From Montifringilla adamsi (taxonomy: Eukaryota > Chordata > Aves > Passeriformes > Passeridae), in NCBI GenBank assembly GCA_017590115.1, contig JAGGNK010015225.1:1501656-1565655 (forward strand): DNA of 64,000 nucleotides, written 5' to 3'. The stretch's first letter is position 1; every line of letters starts with the position of its first letter. This document shows positions 46,346 through 57,120 of the stretch, piece by piece. The position numbers were made by a program, and so were the translations under genes. The notes below the pieces were generated by a model. That model was not told the origin of the DNA. It worked only from the letters and a program-made list of their open reading frames with translations, and did not search any database.

Positions 46346-47063
46346 TTTGGGGGGTCTAACATACAGAAATGTGAAAACTCAGGAGATTTCCATTATAAAG
46401 CTCCACAGTTGTTCACAAATGAATCCCTTCTCTCTGCTGAGCTGTTTTATGATCACCTGCTTTCCTCTCTCTGGGCATCTTTTGCTTTCCTCCCTTCACA
46501 CTGAAGGAAATTTGAATTTCCATGCCCTGAAGATGATGTGCAGGCCGTAATTGTGGTGTTGATTCCCACACAATCAAGAACTTCAGGGAAGCACCATCCC
46601 ATGGGAAGTGGTTCCTTTGCTGCTCTCAACTCGTGCTGCTCCCTCAGAGTGGAAGAGCTGCTGGGATTTGCAGGATGTGTTGATTGCTCAATTGTTGCTT
46701 CAAAGGCTCATCCTTTATTCTTCTTTATTCCTCTGTTCTTCCTGGATTCACATGGAGTGGCTCCCTAGGAAAGGTGCTCTGATCATGGAGGGGGGCCCAG
46801 GAATTCTTCATTCCATGCCTGGAACCTGTTTAGGTGAATTGCAGAGAGATCAATGAACTTGTCCTGTGCTAACACAGGGATGGGAAAGGAGCTGAAGCTT
46901 CCCTGTGCTCCTCATGATTTTGGGATGTTGCTGTTTCCATTGATCCCAAATGAATATTTCTTGGATGTTTTGGAAAGGGATTTACCTATCAGGCAAATAC
47001 CTTTGTGTCTGAAAAGTTTTAGTGACTGGGAGGAGTGAAAATGTGGCAGGACTGAGGATAAAC

Positions 47064-47120
47064 CTCATTAAGACAGATAAAACTCATTTAGAGAGATAAA
47101 ACTCATTTAGACAGATAAAA
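47064..47120. repeat. 19-bp tandem repeat, 3 copies
   Basis: Three head-to-tail copies of ctcatttagacagataaaa with one or two changes in the first two copies. Confidence 0.95.
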
Positions 47121-47411
47121 CTCTGAAACAATGAGGTAATGTCTGATGGCTCCTGAAGTGACAGCATAAGAAATCTCACCCTTCTTTAGTTCTTGTGTGA
47201 GAGACAGAGAGAGCTTTTCTCAGGGTGTTGTTAAAAAGAAAACAAGTTACTTCATTACTTACAATTAATTTTAAAACCTGCACAGCAAATCTTTCAAGGG
47301 GCTGAGCTGCCTCTTCTCTGATGTGCTCAGGTCTTTCAAGGAACAGATAAATACAAGGAGAAATGTGTGATTCCTCCTTGGCACGTTGGAAGAGTGAGAG
47401 AAAAGAATCCC

Positions 47412-47463
47412 AAAATGGTTTGGGTGGGAATGGACTTTAAAGATCATCCAATTCCACCCCTCC
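47412..47463 (-). mobile_element. CR1 3'-tail scrap facing the next CR1
   Basis: Reads 'aaatggtttgggtgggaat' and 'aaagatcatccaattccacc'. Only the last 50 bases of a minus-strand CR1 remain, cut by the + strand copy that follows without a gap. Confidence 0.85.
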
Positions 47464-47848
47464 TGCTCTGGAGCCAGGCTGGGAGAGCTGGGAATGTTCC
47501 CCTGGAGAAGAGGAGGATCCAGGGAGAGCTTCCAGCACATTCCAGAGCCTGAAGGGGCTCCAGGAGAGCTGCAGAGGGACTGGGGACAAGGGATGGACAG
47601 GACCCAGGGAATGGCTCCCACTGCCAGAGGGCAGCCATGGATGGGATCTTGGCCATGAGGAATTCCTGGCTGGGCTGGAATTGCCAGAGCAGCTGGGGCT
47701 GCCCCTGCATCCCTGCAGTGTCCAAGGCCAGGCTGGACACTGGGGCTGGAGCAGCCTGGGACAGTGGCAGGTGTCCCTGCCATGGCAGGGTGGCACTGGG
47801 TGACCTTTCAGGTCCCTTCTCACCAGAACCACTCAGAGATTCCCTGGC
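47464..47848 (+). mobile_element. CR1, young subfamily (copy 7)
   Basis: A + strand copy starting 'ctgctctggagccaggctgg', with the complete signature body and the tail 'ttcaggtcccttctcaccag' plus 'actcagagattccctgg'. It probably inserted into, or was rearranged with, the older minus copy on its left. Confidence 0.92.
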
Positions 47849-48392
47849 ATTTTTTGTAAAGATGGAAGATTTCCATGCAAACATTTAAATTTGAACGTAC
47901 CAAGCAGAAAGGAAAACTAAAGCTCTCCTAATGTTTGTTCTGACTTTCAGCACCTGCAGAGATTCCAGTTTCCCTGCTCATCTCCTTTTTCATGTTGATG
48001 CCTGACATTTTAGGCTCCGTTTCAGACACACCAAGCTCTGTCACTAATGGCCCTGTCTCTGTCACCACTTGCAGTGACATTCAGGTGGGCACACTTCATT
48101 GCCAGCACAGCAGGAGGGTGTCATTAACTCTGTGACAAATTTCACTTCATCTCCAAGTTTTCCTTATTTTTCCTTTGTTCCTCATAATTTATTACCAGGC
48201 AGATTAAACCAGCACACTTCGCTCCTGAGAGGAAACTGCTGCAACAGTGATGCTTGCAGAGAGATGAGAAAGTTTGGGATATTTTTCTGACACATCAGCA
48301 GTGCAGAATTTGCCAGTTCAGCTCTGGTTTGGCAGGCTCCAAATTGAATCTCTTATTAATCTCTTACAGGATCTCTTGGTCATTGATAAGGA

Positions 48393-48548
48393 GAGTCTCC
48401 TGGAGCCCCTTCAGGCCCTGGAATGTGCTGGAAGCTCTCCCTAGATTCTTCTTCTCTCCAGGTGAGCACCCTCAGCTCTTCCAGGGGCTCCAGCCCTGGA
48501 GCAGCTCCATGAATTCCTCTGGAGTCTCTCCCCCAGTCAGGGACCTTC
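48393..48548 (-). mobile_element. CR1 5' segment, inverted
   Basis: Reads 'cctggagccccttcaggccc', 'tggaatgtgctggaagctct' and 'aggtgagcaccctcagctct' in minus orientation. It meets the + oriented 3' end of a CR1 at about 48550, as in a LINE insertion with 5' inversion. Confidence 0.85.
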
Positions 48549-48650
48549 TGCAGCCTGGCCCATGGGAGGTGTCCCTGCCCAAGCAGGAGATGGAACTGGG
48601 TGATCTTTAAGGTCTCTTCACACCCAAACCATTGTGGGATTCTCTGCTCC
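48549..48650 (+). mobile_element. CR1 3' end, non-inverted part
   Basis: Reads 'cccatgggaggtgtccctgc', 'tgggtgatctttaaggtctc' and 'attgtgggattctctgc'. It is joined to the inverted 5' segment on its left. Confidence 0.85.
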
Positions 48651-49567
48651 CTGTTTTCTCCAGAGCTGCCAGTTTTGGGTTGTTTGGATGAACACTCCCT
48701 GCAGGAGATGCTCTTGGTGGAATCAGTCAGGATGAGGGAATATTCCTGGCGTATTTTATGGAGATGTTGGTGGCTCTCCAGCACAGGGAATTGGCTGCAG
48801 TGGAGGAATCATGGCTGGTCCATGTAATTAACACATTTCAGACCTTGATATCATCAGATGAATCCCCTGTGGAGATCTCCAATTCACAGGGAAAGGAATC
48901 CTTCACTCTCCAGGATTTTCCACAACAAAACTCCAGTGTTTAGAGCAGTGGAGGTGGGAGAGCAATGGCATTAAAGTTGCACTGCTGTGTAGTTGGGACA
49001 TCCAAAGCATCACCAGGAACAAAATTTCCGCCTCAGCGTCTTTTTTTGGGGGGTAAAATATTTAAATACAAGCAAAATTCCTCTCCCCTGTAGCCTGCAC
49101 CTACCTGCAGAGCAGCCACGATTACTAATGGAAGGCTGAGAGCCAAGGAGATGTAAAAGCACATTTTTCTCTCGGTGCCAGGGTTCTTTTCTCCTCAAAT
49201 CCATCATCATCTGGCCCAGCAGATCAGACAGATTGTTTTATTCCTCGCCGTGGAGTTCGTCCCAGTCAATAATATTGATTAGTGCAGGGTGACTTGATGG
49301 AACAAGAATAACACCCCTCTCTTAATTGGAGCCTGCATCTCCTCATCCCTGCCTCAGCAGCTCATGCTTGGCTGGCTTCTTCAATAATTCTGTTCAGACA
49401 CAGAGCCCACTGGAAATTGCAGGATCTGACATTAACAGGGGAAGTGAATAATTTTCTTTTCCTTGAACTCAACGCCTCTTTTCTTCCCCGATTAAACTGC
49501 CATGTTGTGAGAGTTCACTCTTTAAGCTGCCAGCTGAAATCCCTGCTTTTTCTTTTTTTTTTTTTAG

Positions 49568-49650
49568 AGCTGCCTCTTTCTAAATACCATCAGGAAAGTT
49601 TCAAAAACTCTGTCTTCAGTTGCTTTGTGCTTCCCAAGTCCATATGTTGG
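49568..49650 (+). CDS. Possible exon upstream of the 50.7-51.4 kb exon pair
   Basis: A very strong acceptor (cttttttttttttttag) precedes 83 bases, followed by the donor gtagga. Two frames are open. The frame that reads KTLSSVALCFPSPYV ends with two spare bases (GG). These join the leading C of the exon at 50746 to give a glycine codon, so it is phase-compatible. The other open frame (SKYHQESFKNSVFSCF) would not join. Support is limited to splice sites and phase. A T-run acceptor can arise by chance. Confidence 0.25.
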
Positions 49651-50264
49651 GTAGGATTTATGAGGAAGCTCTGCGTGCTCAGGGTTCATTCGAGGAGCTG
49701 AGTCAGCTCTGGAAATGTTGTGACTGCAGACTTCCAGTTTCCCAGGATTTCCCATCCCATGGGGAAGTCAGAGCTGGAGCTTTTACTCTCATATCATTGA
49801 ATCTATGGGAATTCTTGTAGGAAACACTCCTGAACCTAGAGGGATTATTTAAGGTATGAAATGCTGGTGTTGGTGACCTGCTCAGTCCTTGCATGTTGCT
49901 GCAGAAGGGTCAAATAAATTCAGTCGCCAAAGAGCTTTTTCTGTAGATTGTTTGTTCTAAAGCACATCAAATTCCCTTGGAAAAGAAGGTTGGAGTCACT
50001 TCTTCATCAGTTGTGTTGCTCTTTCCCATTTGGAGAAATCCTATTTGTTGGAGGCAGAGGAGATGTCAGGGTCAAAACCTTCAGTGACCTCCTAAAGTAG
50101 TTGTGATTTCAAATCTTTGTCATTTCCCTGCCTCTAAGGCTGTCCCAATAATGTGATTGGTTTCTGTATTTATTATTTATTATCAATCTTTAAGGAGATT
50201 TCACATGGAAAGTGCTTGATAATACCTGGGATATTCAAACTTTGCCCGAGTTCCTTTTTGGGGT

Positions 50265-50435
50265 GGCCCTGGAATGGAATTCCCAGAGGAGCTGGGGCTG
50301 CCTCTGGATCCCTGGAAGTGTCCAAGGCCAGGCTGGATTGGGCTTGGAGCCTCCTGGGATAGGGGAAGGTGTCCCCATGGGATTGGAACTGGATGGGCTT
50401 TGAGGTCCCTTCCAACCCAAACCATTCCATGGTGA
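50265..50435 (+). mobile_element. CR1 LINE 3' fragment
   Basis: Reads 'gaggagctggggctgcctct', 'aagtgtccaaggccaggctg', 'aggtcccttccaaccca' and 'aaccattccatggtgatt'. It lies in unique sequence upstream of the exon pair. Confidence 0.92.
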
Positions 50436-50745
50436 TTTGTTTATGTGTGGGGTGTCTGGCCTGTTGTCCTAAAAATGTTTTCTTCAGGAATGGTTCCATG
50501 TGGACTTCGTTGCTATCAGGACATAGCAGAGTTCTCAGGAAGTTTATATTGTCCCTCCCCTCTCTTTTCTCCCCCAGTATCCAAATTTAAGGTGTCAGGA
50601 GCTGCCTCTGGAAGTAATTTTGGAGTGACACAGTGGCACTGGTCAGGTTTTATTGCCACTCCAAACCCTGGAGCCTGTGGTGTGTAAAAGATGTTCCCTG
50701 AGTTGTGTTTTGCTGCCAAATTCTGCAAATTTATTTTTCCTGTAG

Positions 50746-50795
50746 CTTAGAGAGCATTTGTACCCAGGTGGAACTTGGAGAAGGGAAAGTTCCAG
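50746..50795 (+). CDS. Candidate coding exon, 50 bases, phase-matched to next exon
   Basis: The acceptor tttatttttcctgtag precedes the exon and the donor TTCCAG then gtagga follows it. In the frame required by the next exon it is fully open: one leading base, then LESICTQVELGEGKVP, then one trailing G. That G joins the GA of the exon at 51290 to make glycine (GGA). The intron between them is 494 bases, a normal size for a bird. The peptide is of natural composition. Alone it would be too short to call; the phase match with the much stronger exon downstream raises the odds. Its own upstream exon would have to end in phase 2. The gene is unidentified. Confidence 0.5.
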
Positions 50796-51289
50796 GTAGG
50801 AATGACAAGACTCAGAGTTGGGAATGAGCTCCTGGGAGAGCCAGTAATGCTAAATACAATAAATGGGTTAAAATGTCAGTCACTGGCACCCAAACCAAGG
50901 CTGGAACTGTGCCATCCCCAGTCAGAGAAAGCAGGAAAATTCTGGGAAATGCTGTTCTCCAAATCTTTTCCAATCACTGTGGGCTTTAAAACACACCTAA
51001 GCCATGTGGCCTGAGGTGAAGGACCTGGATTTGGTGGGTTTTGTGCCAAAATGTCCCAATTCCTGTGGAATGAAGAGCCCAAAGTCACCTCCAACACCAC
51101 CTGCATGTTCCCTCTGCCCTGGGAGGGCACAGAGAGCAAAGCCTGGTGTTAATCACTGATCTTTCACCAGGAAATAGGCATTTAATTCCTGTTTAATTAT
51201 CGCTTGCTAAATGTTTAATTATCACTTACTCGCTGAAAATCAAGGGATGTCGAGATCTGTTAGACAACTTGTCCCACCTTGTTTTCCAG

Positions 51290-51386
51290 GAGGACCAGAT
51301 GATAACTTAATTGAAGGTGGTGGGTCCAAGTTTGTGTGCAAACCAGGAGCCAGGAACATCACCATCATCTTTCACCCCCTGCTCAG
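51290..51386 (+). CDS. Coding exon of an unidentified gene
   Basis: The best coding evidence in the window. The acceptor is pyrimidine-rich (cccaccttgttttccag) and the donor is CTCAG then gtaaaa. Of the three frames, two hit stops within 20 bases. The third is open for its whole 97 bases: two leading bases, 31 codons and two trailing bases (AG). It reads [13 protein letters not shown] then [18 protein letters not shown]. The F-x-C-x-PG-x-x-x-I-x-I-x-F pattern looks like adjacent strands of an Ig-like or ASH/TRAPP-type beta-sandwich, and the NIT would be a glycosylation sequon if extracellular. I could not name the family. No downstream exon starting in the required phase was found before the window end, so the next intron is probably long. 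The exon is followed within 160 bases by a very AT-rich tract. Confidence 0.7.
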
Positions 51387-51542
51387 GTAAAATCTGCATT
51401 TCTGCACATTTCTACAGCTGCAAAGCTTTAGAATAAGTAGAATTAAACCTTTGATTTGTGGGGATGTTGGGCAAATTCCAGTTCTGAGATCCCGGAGCAA
51501 AGGGGTTGCTCTGAGGTTGTTGATGCTGAGAAGTTGTTGTGT

Positions 51543-51835
51543 GTAAAAAAAATTAACTTTTTCTAAAATATTTAAATATTTAGTATTAACTATTTTAAAT
51601 TAATTCATTAATTTCGTTATTAACTATTAATTTTCCTAAAATATTTAAATATGTAATTATCACTATTAATTATTTGAATATTTTATCAATATTTAATATT
51701 TCTAAAGTATTTAATCATTTAATATCTAAATATTTAAAAATATTTATTTAAAGAAAAATAAATTTTTTTCTTTAAATATTTATTTAAAGAAAAATAAATT
51801 TTTCTTGAAATATTTTTAATCTTTAAATCTTTTTC
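51543..51835. repeat. AT-rich tract with 36-bp tandem dimer
   Basis: About 290 bases built almost only of A and T, with many aatattt and ttaaat palindromes. A 36-base unit starting aaatatttatttaaagaaaa is duplicated at 51738 and 51774. It lies in the presumed intron after the 51290 exon. Such tracts are prone to strand unwinding; a matrix-attachment role is speculation. Confidence 0.85.
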
Positions 51836-52068
51836 AAACTGAACTGTGATGTCAGGTGGGATTTCCTGTCTGGGTGACCCTGTGTCACCAACCAGTGTCA
51901 TTTATTGACCTAAGCTGGGGGAGGTTTATTTGCAACCTGCCACAAATTGTTTCTTGCTGTTCTTTGTGCTTATTAAAAAGTCAGAGGAACTGCAAGGTGA
52001 GTTCATTGATAAAACACTGTGGGCTGGGGACTGCAAATTAATTCCTGATCCAGAGTGAGCCTGTAATT

Positions 52069-52462
52069 ACCAAAATCGTCACAGCTGGAGCTTTAAACAG
52101 AGCAAGCCTTTAATAAACCTCTCCTCGCTGTATCATTCACCTCTGATACCTGAATTTTGCTGCTTTTCTAACAGTTTGTCCTGTTGGTTTTGTGGAAATT
52201 CAATAATACAAGGTTTGGCCTGGCTCATGTCAACCTCCCACCTCTTGTTTTCTGGGAGGGTTTTCCTTTACCAAAATTGTCACAGCTGGAGCTTTAAACA
52301 GAGCAAGCCTTTAATAAACCTCTCCTCGCTGTATCATTCACCTCTGATACCTGAATTTTGCTGTTTACCCTGCTGGTTTTGTGGAAATTCAACAATGCAA
52401 GGTTTGGCTCAGTTCGTGTCAACCTCCCACCTCTTTTTTTTTGGGAAAATTTTCCTTTTCTT
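52069..52462. repeat. 201-bp tandem dimer
   Basis: The segment starting accaaaatcgtcacagctgg recurs 201 bases downstream with scattered differences: a short deletion near 'tttctaacagtttgtcc' and tg/gt changes near the ends. Both copies contain 'ctttaataaacctctcctcg'. This is a local tandem duplication, moderately old. Confidence 0.95.
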
Positions 52463-55047
52463 CCCAGCAGCTTTGGAGAGCGTTTCCCTCCTTGCCTGTG
52501 TTTGTATGAGTTCACTGTCCTGAGCCACTCAACAGCAGGGGCTTCTCTCCAATGCTAAAGACAAGAAGTCACAAAATAGTCATAAAAAATTGGAATTCAG
52601 ATTGGAATCTGATCCCCAGAGGAAGGAATCTCCTCCTGGCACCTCCATGGCTGAGAGCTCAGCTTATTTGTGACTTCTCAGGACTTAAAAACACAGTTGG
52701 AAAAGGAATAAATGCCTCCAAATCTAAATTTCTGGTGTTAAAACAGCAGGGATTGGAATAATCTTGAGAACATCCTGAAATGTGTTATGGTGTGCAAGAT
52801 CTTGCCTTGAAAAAAGAGTTTATTTCTTGCTCTGCGCCCATAACAAAGTGAAGAATTCTATAAGCACTTTTCATTTCCACCTCTGTCTCTTTTCAACTGA
52901 AGAAATGTGCTAAAAATAAATTTGCTATAGGATAATTTGTAGTTTTCAGCTATTTTATGATGGGAAAAGATGGACAACTGAAATTCAGTGTTCTTCAAGG
53001 TGTGACTATGATGATGTAGACTTCAATTTCTAAATCATTAATGAATTTACAGACATCTTGCATGCCCTGAGAGCGGGTGATGCTCCTATTTTTATTGATG
53101 AGATCTTTCCCATTGATTGAAATTCTCTCTCTTTGCCTTCCTGCTTTATTTTCCCCCCTTTTTTTTTCTCCCATCTGAGCGAAACACGAGTGCTCTGCTT
53201 TAAATAGCACTTCTCCCAAACACTTCACTTTGCATTCCCAGCCTGCAAGTCAGGCAGGAGGAATCATTTGCCTCATAAAAAATAATTGCATCGAGATGAA
53301 GGTGTCTGTGTACAGTGTATTTTTCGTGCCAACCACCTGCAACATCTTCACTCCCTTGCACTGAGGATTTCATCAATAACTTCAGGAAAAGAAGGAAAAC
53401 AGGGAATGGCCCAGTTTGCCCTTTTCTCCCTGCAGGATGGGAGAGTTTGGGGCTAAAAACAATTTTAATGTGGTTTTATTCATTTTAATGTTTAGTGTGC
53501 TGAGAGATTTAACTCATGATGACTTAGGGATGAATGGGATGTAGAGGATCTGGGATGATCACAGGATTTCTTTAGCTGACAATAATTCCCTACAGGGAAT
53601 TCTGTTCCTGATGGGATAGCCGTGGCCTGTCCCACCAGCAGCTGAAATGCTCAGTACAGTGAATTTGCTCAAATATTCATGCTTTAACTTCTGGCATGTG
53701 GAATCATAAAATCATCATCTCTTGGTTAGATCCTTGTTGCCCTATTCCAGATGCTCCTGTTTTAAATGTCCAGCTCTCCTGGAGGTAATTCCCACAGAGC
53801 TGTGAAGTTTCCACCTGTTTTATTTTCCTTTTTGAGATTCTTCATGACCTGCCCCCATCATCTTTCATGCCTGTCCCCTGTACATGCTCAAATGGATCTG
53901 GTTTGAATTCAAATGATCCATATTTTATTTGTTTGAGATTCTTCATGACCTGCCCCCATCATCTTTCATGCCTGCCCCCTGTACATGCTCAAAATGGATC
54001 TGGTTTGAATACAAATGATCCATATTTTATTTACAAGGGGTTTTTCCCCCCTTGTTTTCATTAAAGTCCCATAAATACATTGCCAGAGGAGCTTCAGCAC
54101 TGCATGGACTCGCTGATTTTATGAGGCAGCTGAGTGCTTCTGAAAGTATTAAACAAACTGGATCACTGAGAAACCAGACCCTGGTGTGCTGATTTAAAGC
54201 CTGAGCATCACACCAAGTGATGGCTTTACAATATAATTCAGCCCTGCAATGTTGAATGTTGGAAGCAGAGCACTCATACTCACCAGTGGGAACTTGTCTC
54301 TTTGTACTCCTGCTATGAGAAGTGTCAGTGCTGATCACATCACGGCTGCACAAGCACAGGGACAGATTTGCTGCTTATAAAGCCACTTTTTAATCCGTTT
54401 TTATTTATAAACTGAGGGTGGAACTTGGCTCCAGAGCCTCATGAAGAACACTTTGGGGGGGTGCAAATGAATCCATTCCCAATAACCAAAATTTAGAGAA
54501 ACTCTTAATTAAAACCATGGGCAGTGTAAGGAAAAATACCTAAAAATGGTTTTCAAAGCTTTCCTTGCCTATGAATTCCTTCAGAGCAAGGAGCCAGAGT
54601 TGGGAAGTGAGATTTGTGTTGTTCAGGATGTGGGTCCCTGATTTCCACAAGGACAGCTGAGACACACCAAGGCCCAGATTAATTACCAGCGCTTAATGAC
54701 ACCACCACACGCGCAATAAACGAAGAGAGTATTTCTGAGAGACAAGTGGGTGTTCTAGAGGAGATGATTCCTGGGAATAGGATTTCCTAACTACATCTGG
54801 AAACTAATTGCACTTAGAAATTGAGGCAGAACCCACCTCTGATTTTCCTTCATTACATTTCATGGGAGGTGCCAAAGTATAAAAGTTACCAAAGGAGTCC
54901 AGTTGCTTCCTTCATCCTTTGCTGTAGTTACTGGGCTGAGGAATAACATCTCCCTTTGGAAGAAGGAATCACAGGAGCAATCCCAACGCCCTTCATTCTG
55001 GAACATGGAACAGCCTGAGCAATGTCTGTCGTACCATTTGTTTGGTG

Positions 55048-55051
<4 letters not shown>
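52463..55051. other. Unique sequence with a tandem dimer
   Basis: Single-copy DNA apart from the 101-base dimer at 53831. A strong acceptor at about 52470 opens SFGERFPPCLCLYEF but no donor follows. Nothing else is supported. Confidence 0.45.
53831..54032. repeat. 101-bp tandem dimer
   Basis: Two head-to-tail copies beginning tttgagattcttcatgacct, differing at only a few bases (tgtccc/tgcccc, ttcaaa/tacaaa). This is a recent duplication. Confidence 0.97.
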
Positions 55052-55099
<48 letters not shown>

Positions 55100-55115
55100 T
55101 TTTTTTTTTTTTTTT
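55052..55115. repeat. Long T tract (T46-A-T17)
   Basis: Sixty-four bases that are all T except one A at 55098. The length may be inexact because such runs are hard to sequence. It sits 80 bases before the satellite block. Confidence 0.95.
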
Positions 55116-55196
55116 AATGTTTATTTGTTTCAGCTGGCATTTGAAAGGCACTTGGCTCCTCGGGGTAATAATCGTTTTACATATGCTTTATAGAGT

Positions 55197-55610
55197 GTGT
55201 TTATTACCAGACAATTGAGGAACAGATGTCTGCAGTCTCGAGGCTGGAGGGGGAGGAATGGGAAGGGTGGGAGATGGAGGGGATGGATGGTGCTGCCGAG
55301 GCAAACGCAGCTGAGCTGTGCTGGATGCTGGATATTGAGGCCGGGAGGGTTTCCATTTATTACCATCAGCCACACCTCATTAGGATCAAGCAGCAATTAA
55401 AAGGCTTGGAGGATGGAGGAGAAAGCCAAGTGCTCATTGATTCGGAAGGAGGAGTCACTTCCCAACAGGACGTGACCTTGGGAGGGAGGAGTGGGGAGGA
55501 GGAATTCTCCTGGCACCCTTGGGATGTCCACGGGGTCTGCTGGGATCTCCCCTCTGCCAGGTGGGCAGGACTGGGATGAGTCACTGCCTTGGGGTTCAGA
55601 GTCTGGACAG
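55197..55610. repeat. Satellite leader, copy 1
   Basis: Starts gtgtttattaccagacaatt and contains 'gatggtgctgccgaggcaaa' and 'cacacctcattaggatcaag'. It is the same as 56716-57120 apart from a g/t change and a small deletion near the right end. Confidence 0.95.
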
Positions 55611-56715
55611 AAAAACAAAGAGTAGGGGGAAGAGGGGAAGAAGGAAAACCAAAATTCCCAATTTGCCGCTGCTGGCATCATTTGGGATGCAGAGAATAAA
55701 GGAGAGGGATCTCCCCTCTTCCTGGGAAGGAGTGGGGTGTGCCAGTGGTGTCACTGCCTTGGGGTTCAGAGTCTGGACAGAAAGAGGAAAACAAAGATTA
55801 GGGGGAAAAAGGGAAGAAGGAAAAGCAGAATTCTCAATTTGCCACTGCTGGCATCCTTTGGGATGCAAAGAATAAAGGCAAGTGATCTCCCCCCTGCCAG
55901 GTGGGAAGGGCTGGGATGTGCCAGTGGAGTCACTGCCTTGGGGTTCAGAGTCTGGACAGAAAGAGGAAAACAAAGATTAGGGGGAAAAAGGGAAGAAGGA
56001 AAAGCAGAATTCTCAATTTGCCACTGCTGACATTGTTTGGATGCAAGGAATAAAGAGGGGGGATCTCCCCTCTGCCAAATGGGAATGGCTAGGCTGTGCC
56101 AGTGGTTTCCTGATCACTGCCTTGGAGTTTAGAGTCTGGAGAGAAAAAAGAGTAGGGGGAAGAGGGGAAGAAGGAAAAGCAAAATTCCCAATTTGCCGCT
56201 GCTGGCATCGTTTGGGATGCAAAGAATAAAGGGGAGAGATCTCCCCTCTTCCAGGTGGGAAGGACTGGGATGTGCCAGTGGAGTCACTGCCTTGGGGTTC
56301 AGAGTCTGGACAGAAAAACAAAGAGTAGGGGGAAAAGGGGAAGAAGGAAAAGCAAAACTCCCAATTTGCCACTGCTGGCATCCTTTGGGATGCAGAGAAT
56401 AAAGGGGAGGGATCTCCCCTCTTCCTGGGAAGGAGTGGGGTGTGCCAGTGGTGTCCTGATCACTGCCTTGGAGTTCAAGAGTTTGGAGAGAAAGAGAAAA
56501 ACAAAGAGTAGGGGGGAAAAGGGAAGAAGGAAAAGCAGAATTCTCAATTTGCCACTGCTGGCATCCTTTGGGATGCAAAGAATAAAGGCAAGTGATCTCC
56601 CCCCTGCCAGGTGGGAAGGGCTGGGATGTGCCAGTGGTGTCACTGCCTTGGGGTTCAGAGTCTGGAGAGAAAGAGAAAAACAAAGAGTAGGGGGGAAAAG
56701 GGAAGAAGGAAAAGC

Positions 56716-57120
56716 GTGTTTATTACCAGACAATTGAGGAACAGATGTCTGCAGTCTCGAGGCTGGAGGGGGAGGAATGGGAAGGGTGGGAGATGGAGGG
56801 GATGGATGGTGCTGCCGAGGCAAACGCAGCTGAGCTGTGCTGGATGCTGGATATTGAGGCCGGGAGGGTTTCCATTTATTACCATCAGCCACACCTCATT
56901 AGGATCAAGCAGCAATTAAAAGGCTTGGAGGATGGAGGAGAAAGCCAAGTGCTCATTGATTCGGAAGGAGGAGTCACTTCCCAACAGGACGTGACCTTGG
57001 GAGGGAGGAGTGGGGAGGAGGAATTCTCCTGGCACCCTTGGGATGTCCACGGGGTCTGCTGGGATCTCCCCTCTGCCAGGTGGGCAGGACTGGGATGTGT
57101 CACTGCCTTGGGGTTCAGAG
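56716..57120. repeat. Satellite leader, copy 2
   Basis: Begins in mid-array directly after 'gaagaaggaaaagc', 1,519 bases after copy 1. Near identity over ~400 bases implies a recent duplication or unequal exchange. Confidence 0.95.

Larger units (their letters stand above)
45076..50264. other. Unique sequence with CR1 copies; first possible exon near 49.6 kb
   Basis: Single-copy DNA between CR1 insertions. A 19-base triplet repeat is at 47064. A possible conserved non-coding stretch lies at 49150-49290 (ctcgccgtggagttcgtccc, agtcaataatattgattag). A possible exon is at 49568-49650. Confidence 0.45.

Noticed and set aside
50578..50613. Very strong acceptor (ctctcttttctcccccag) followed by TATCCAAATTTAAGG
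   Set aside because: No donor gives a phase that joins the 50746 exon except after 14 bases at a poor gtgtca site.
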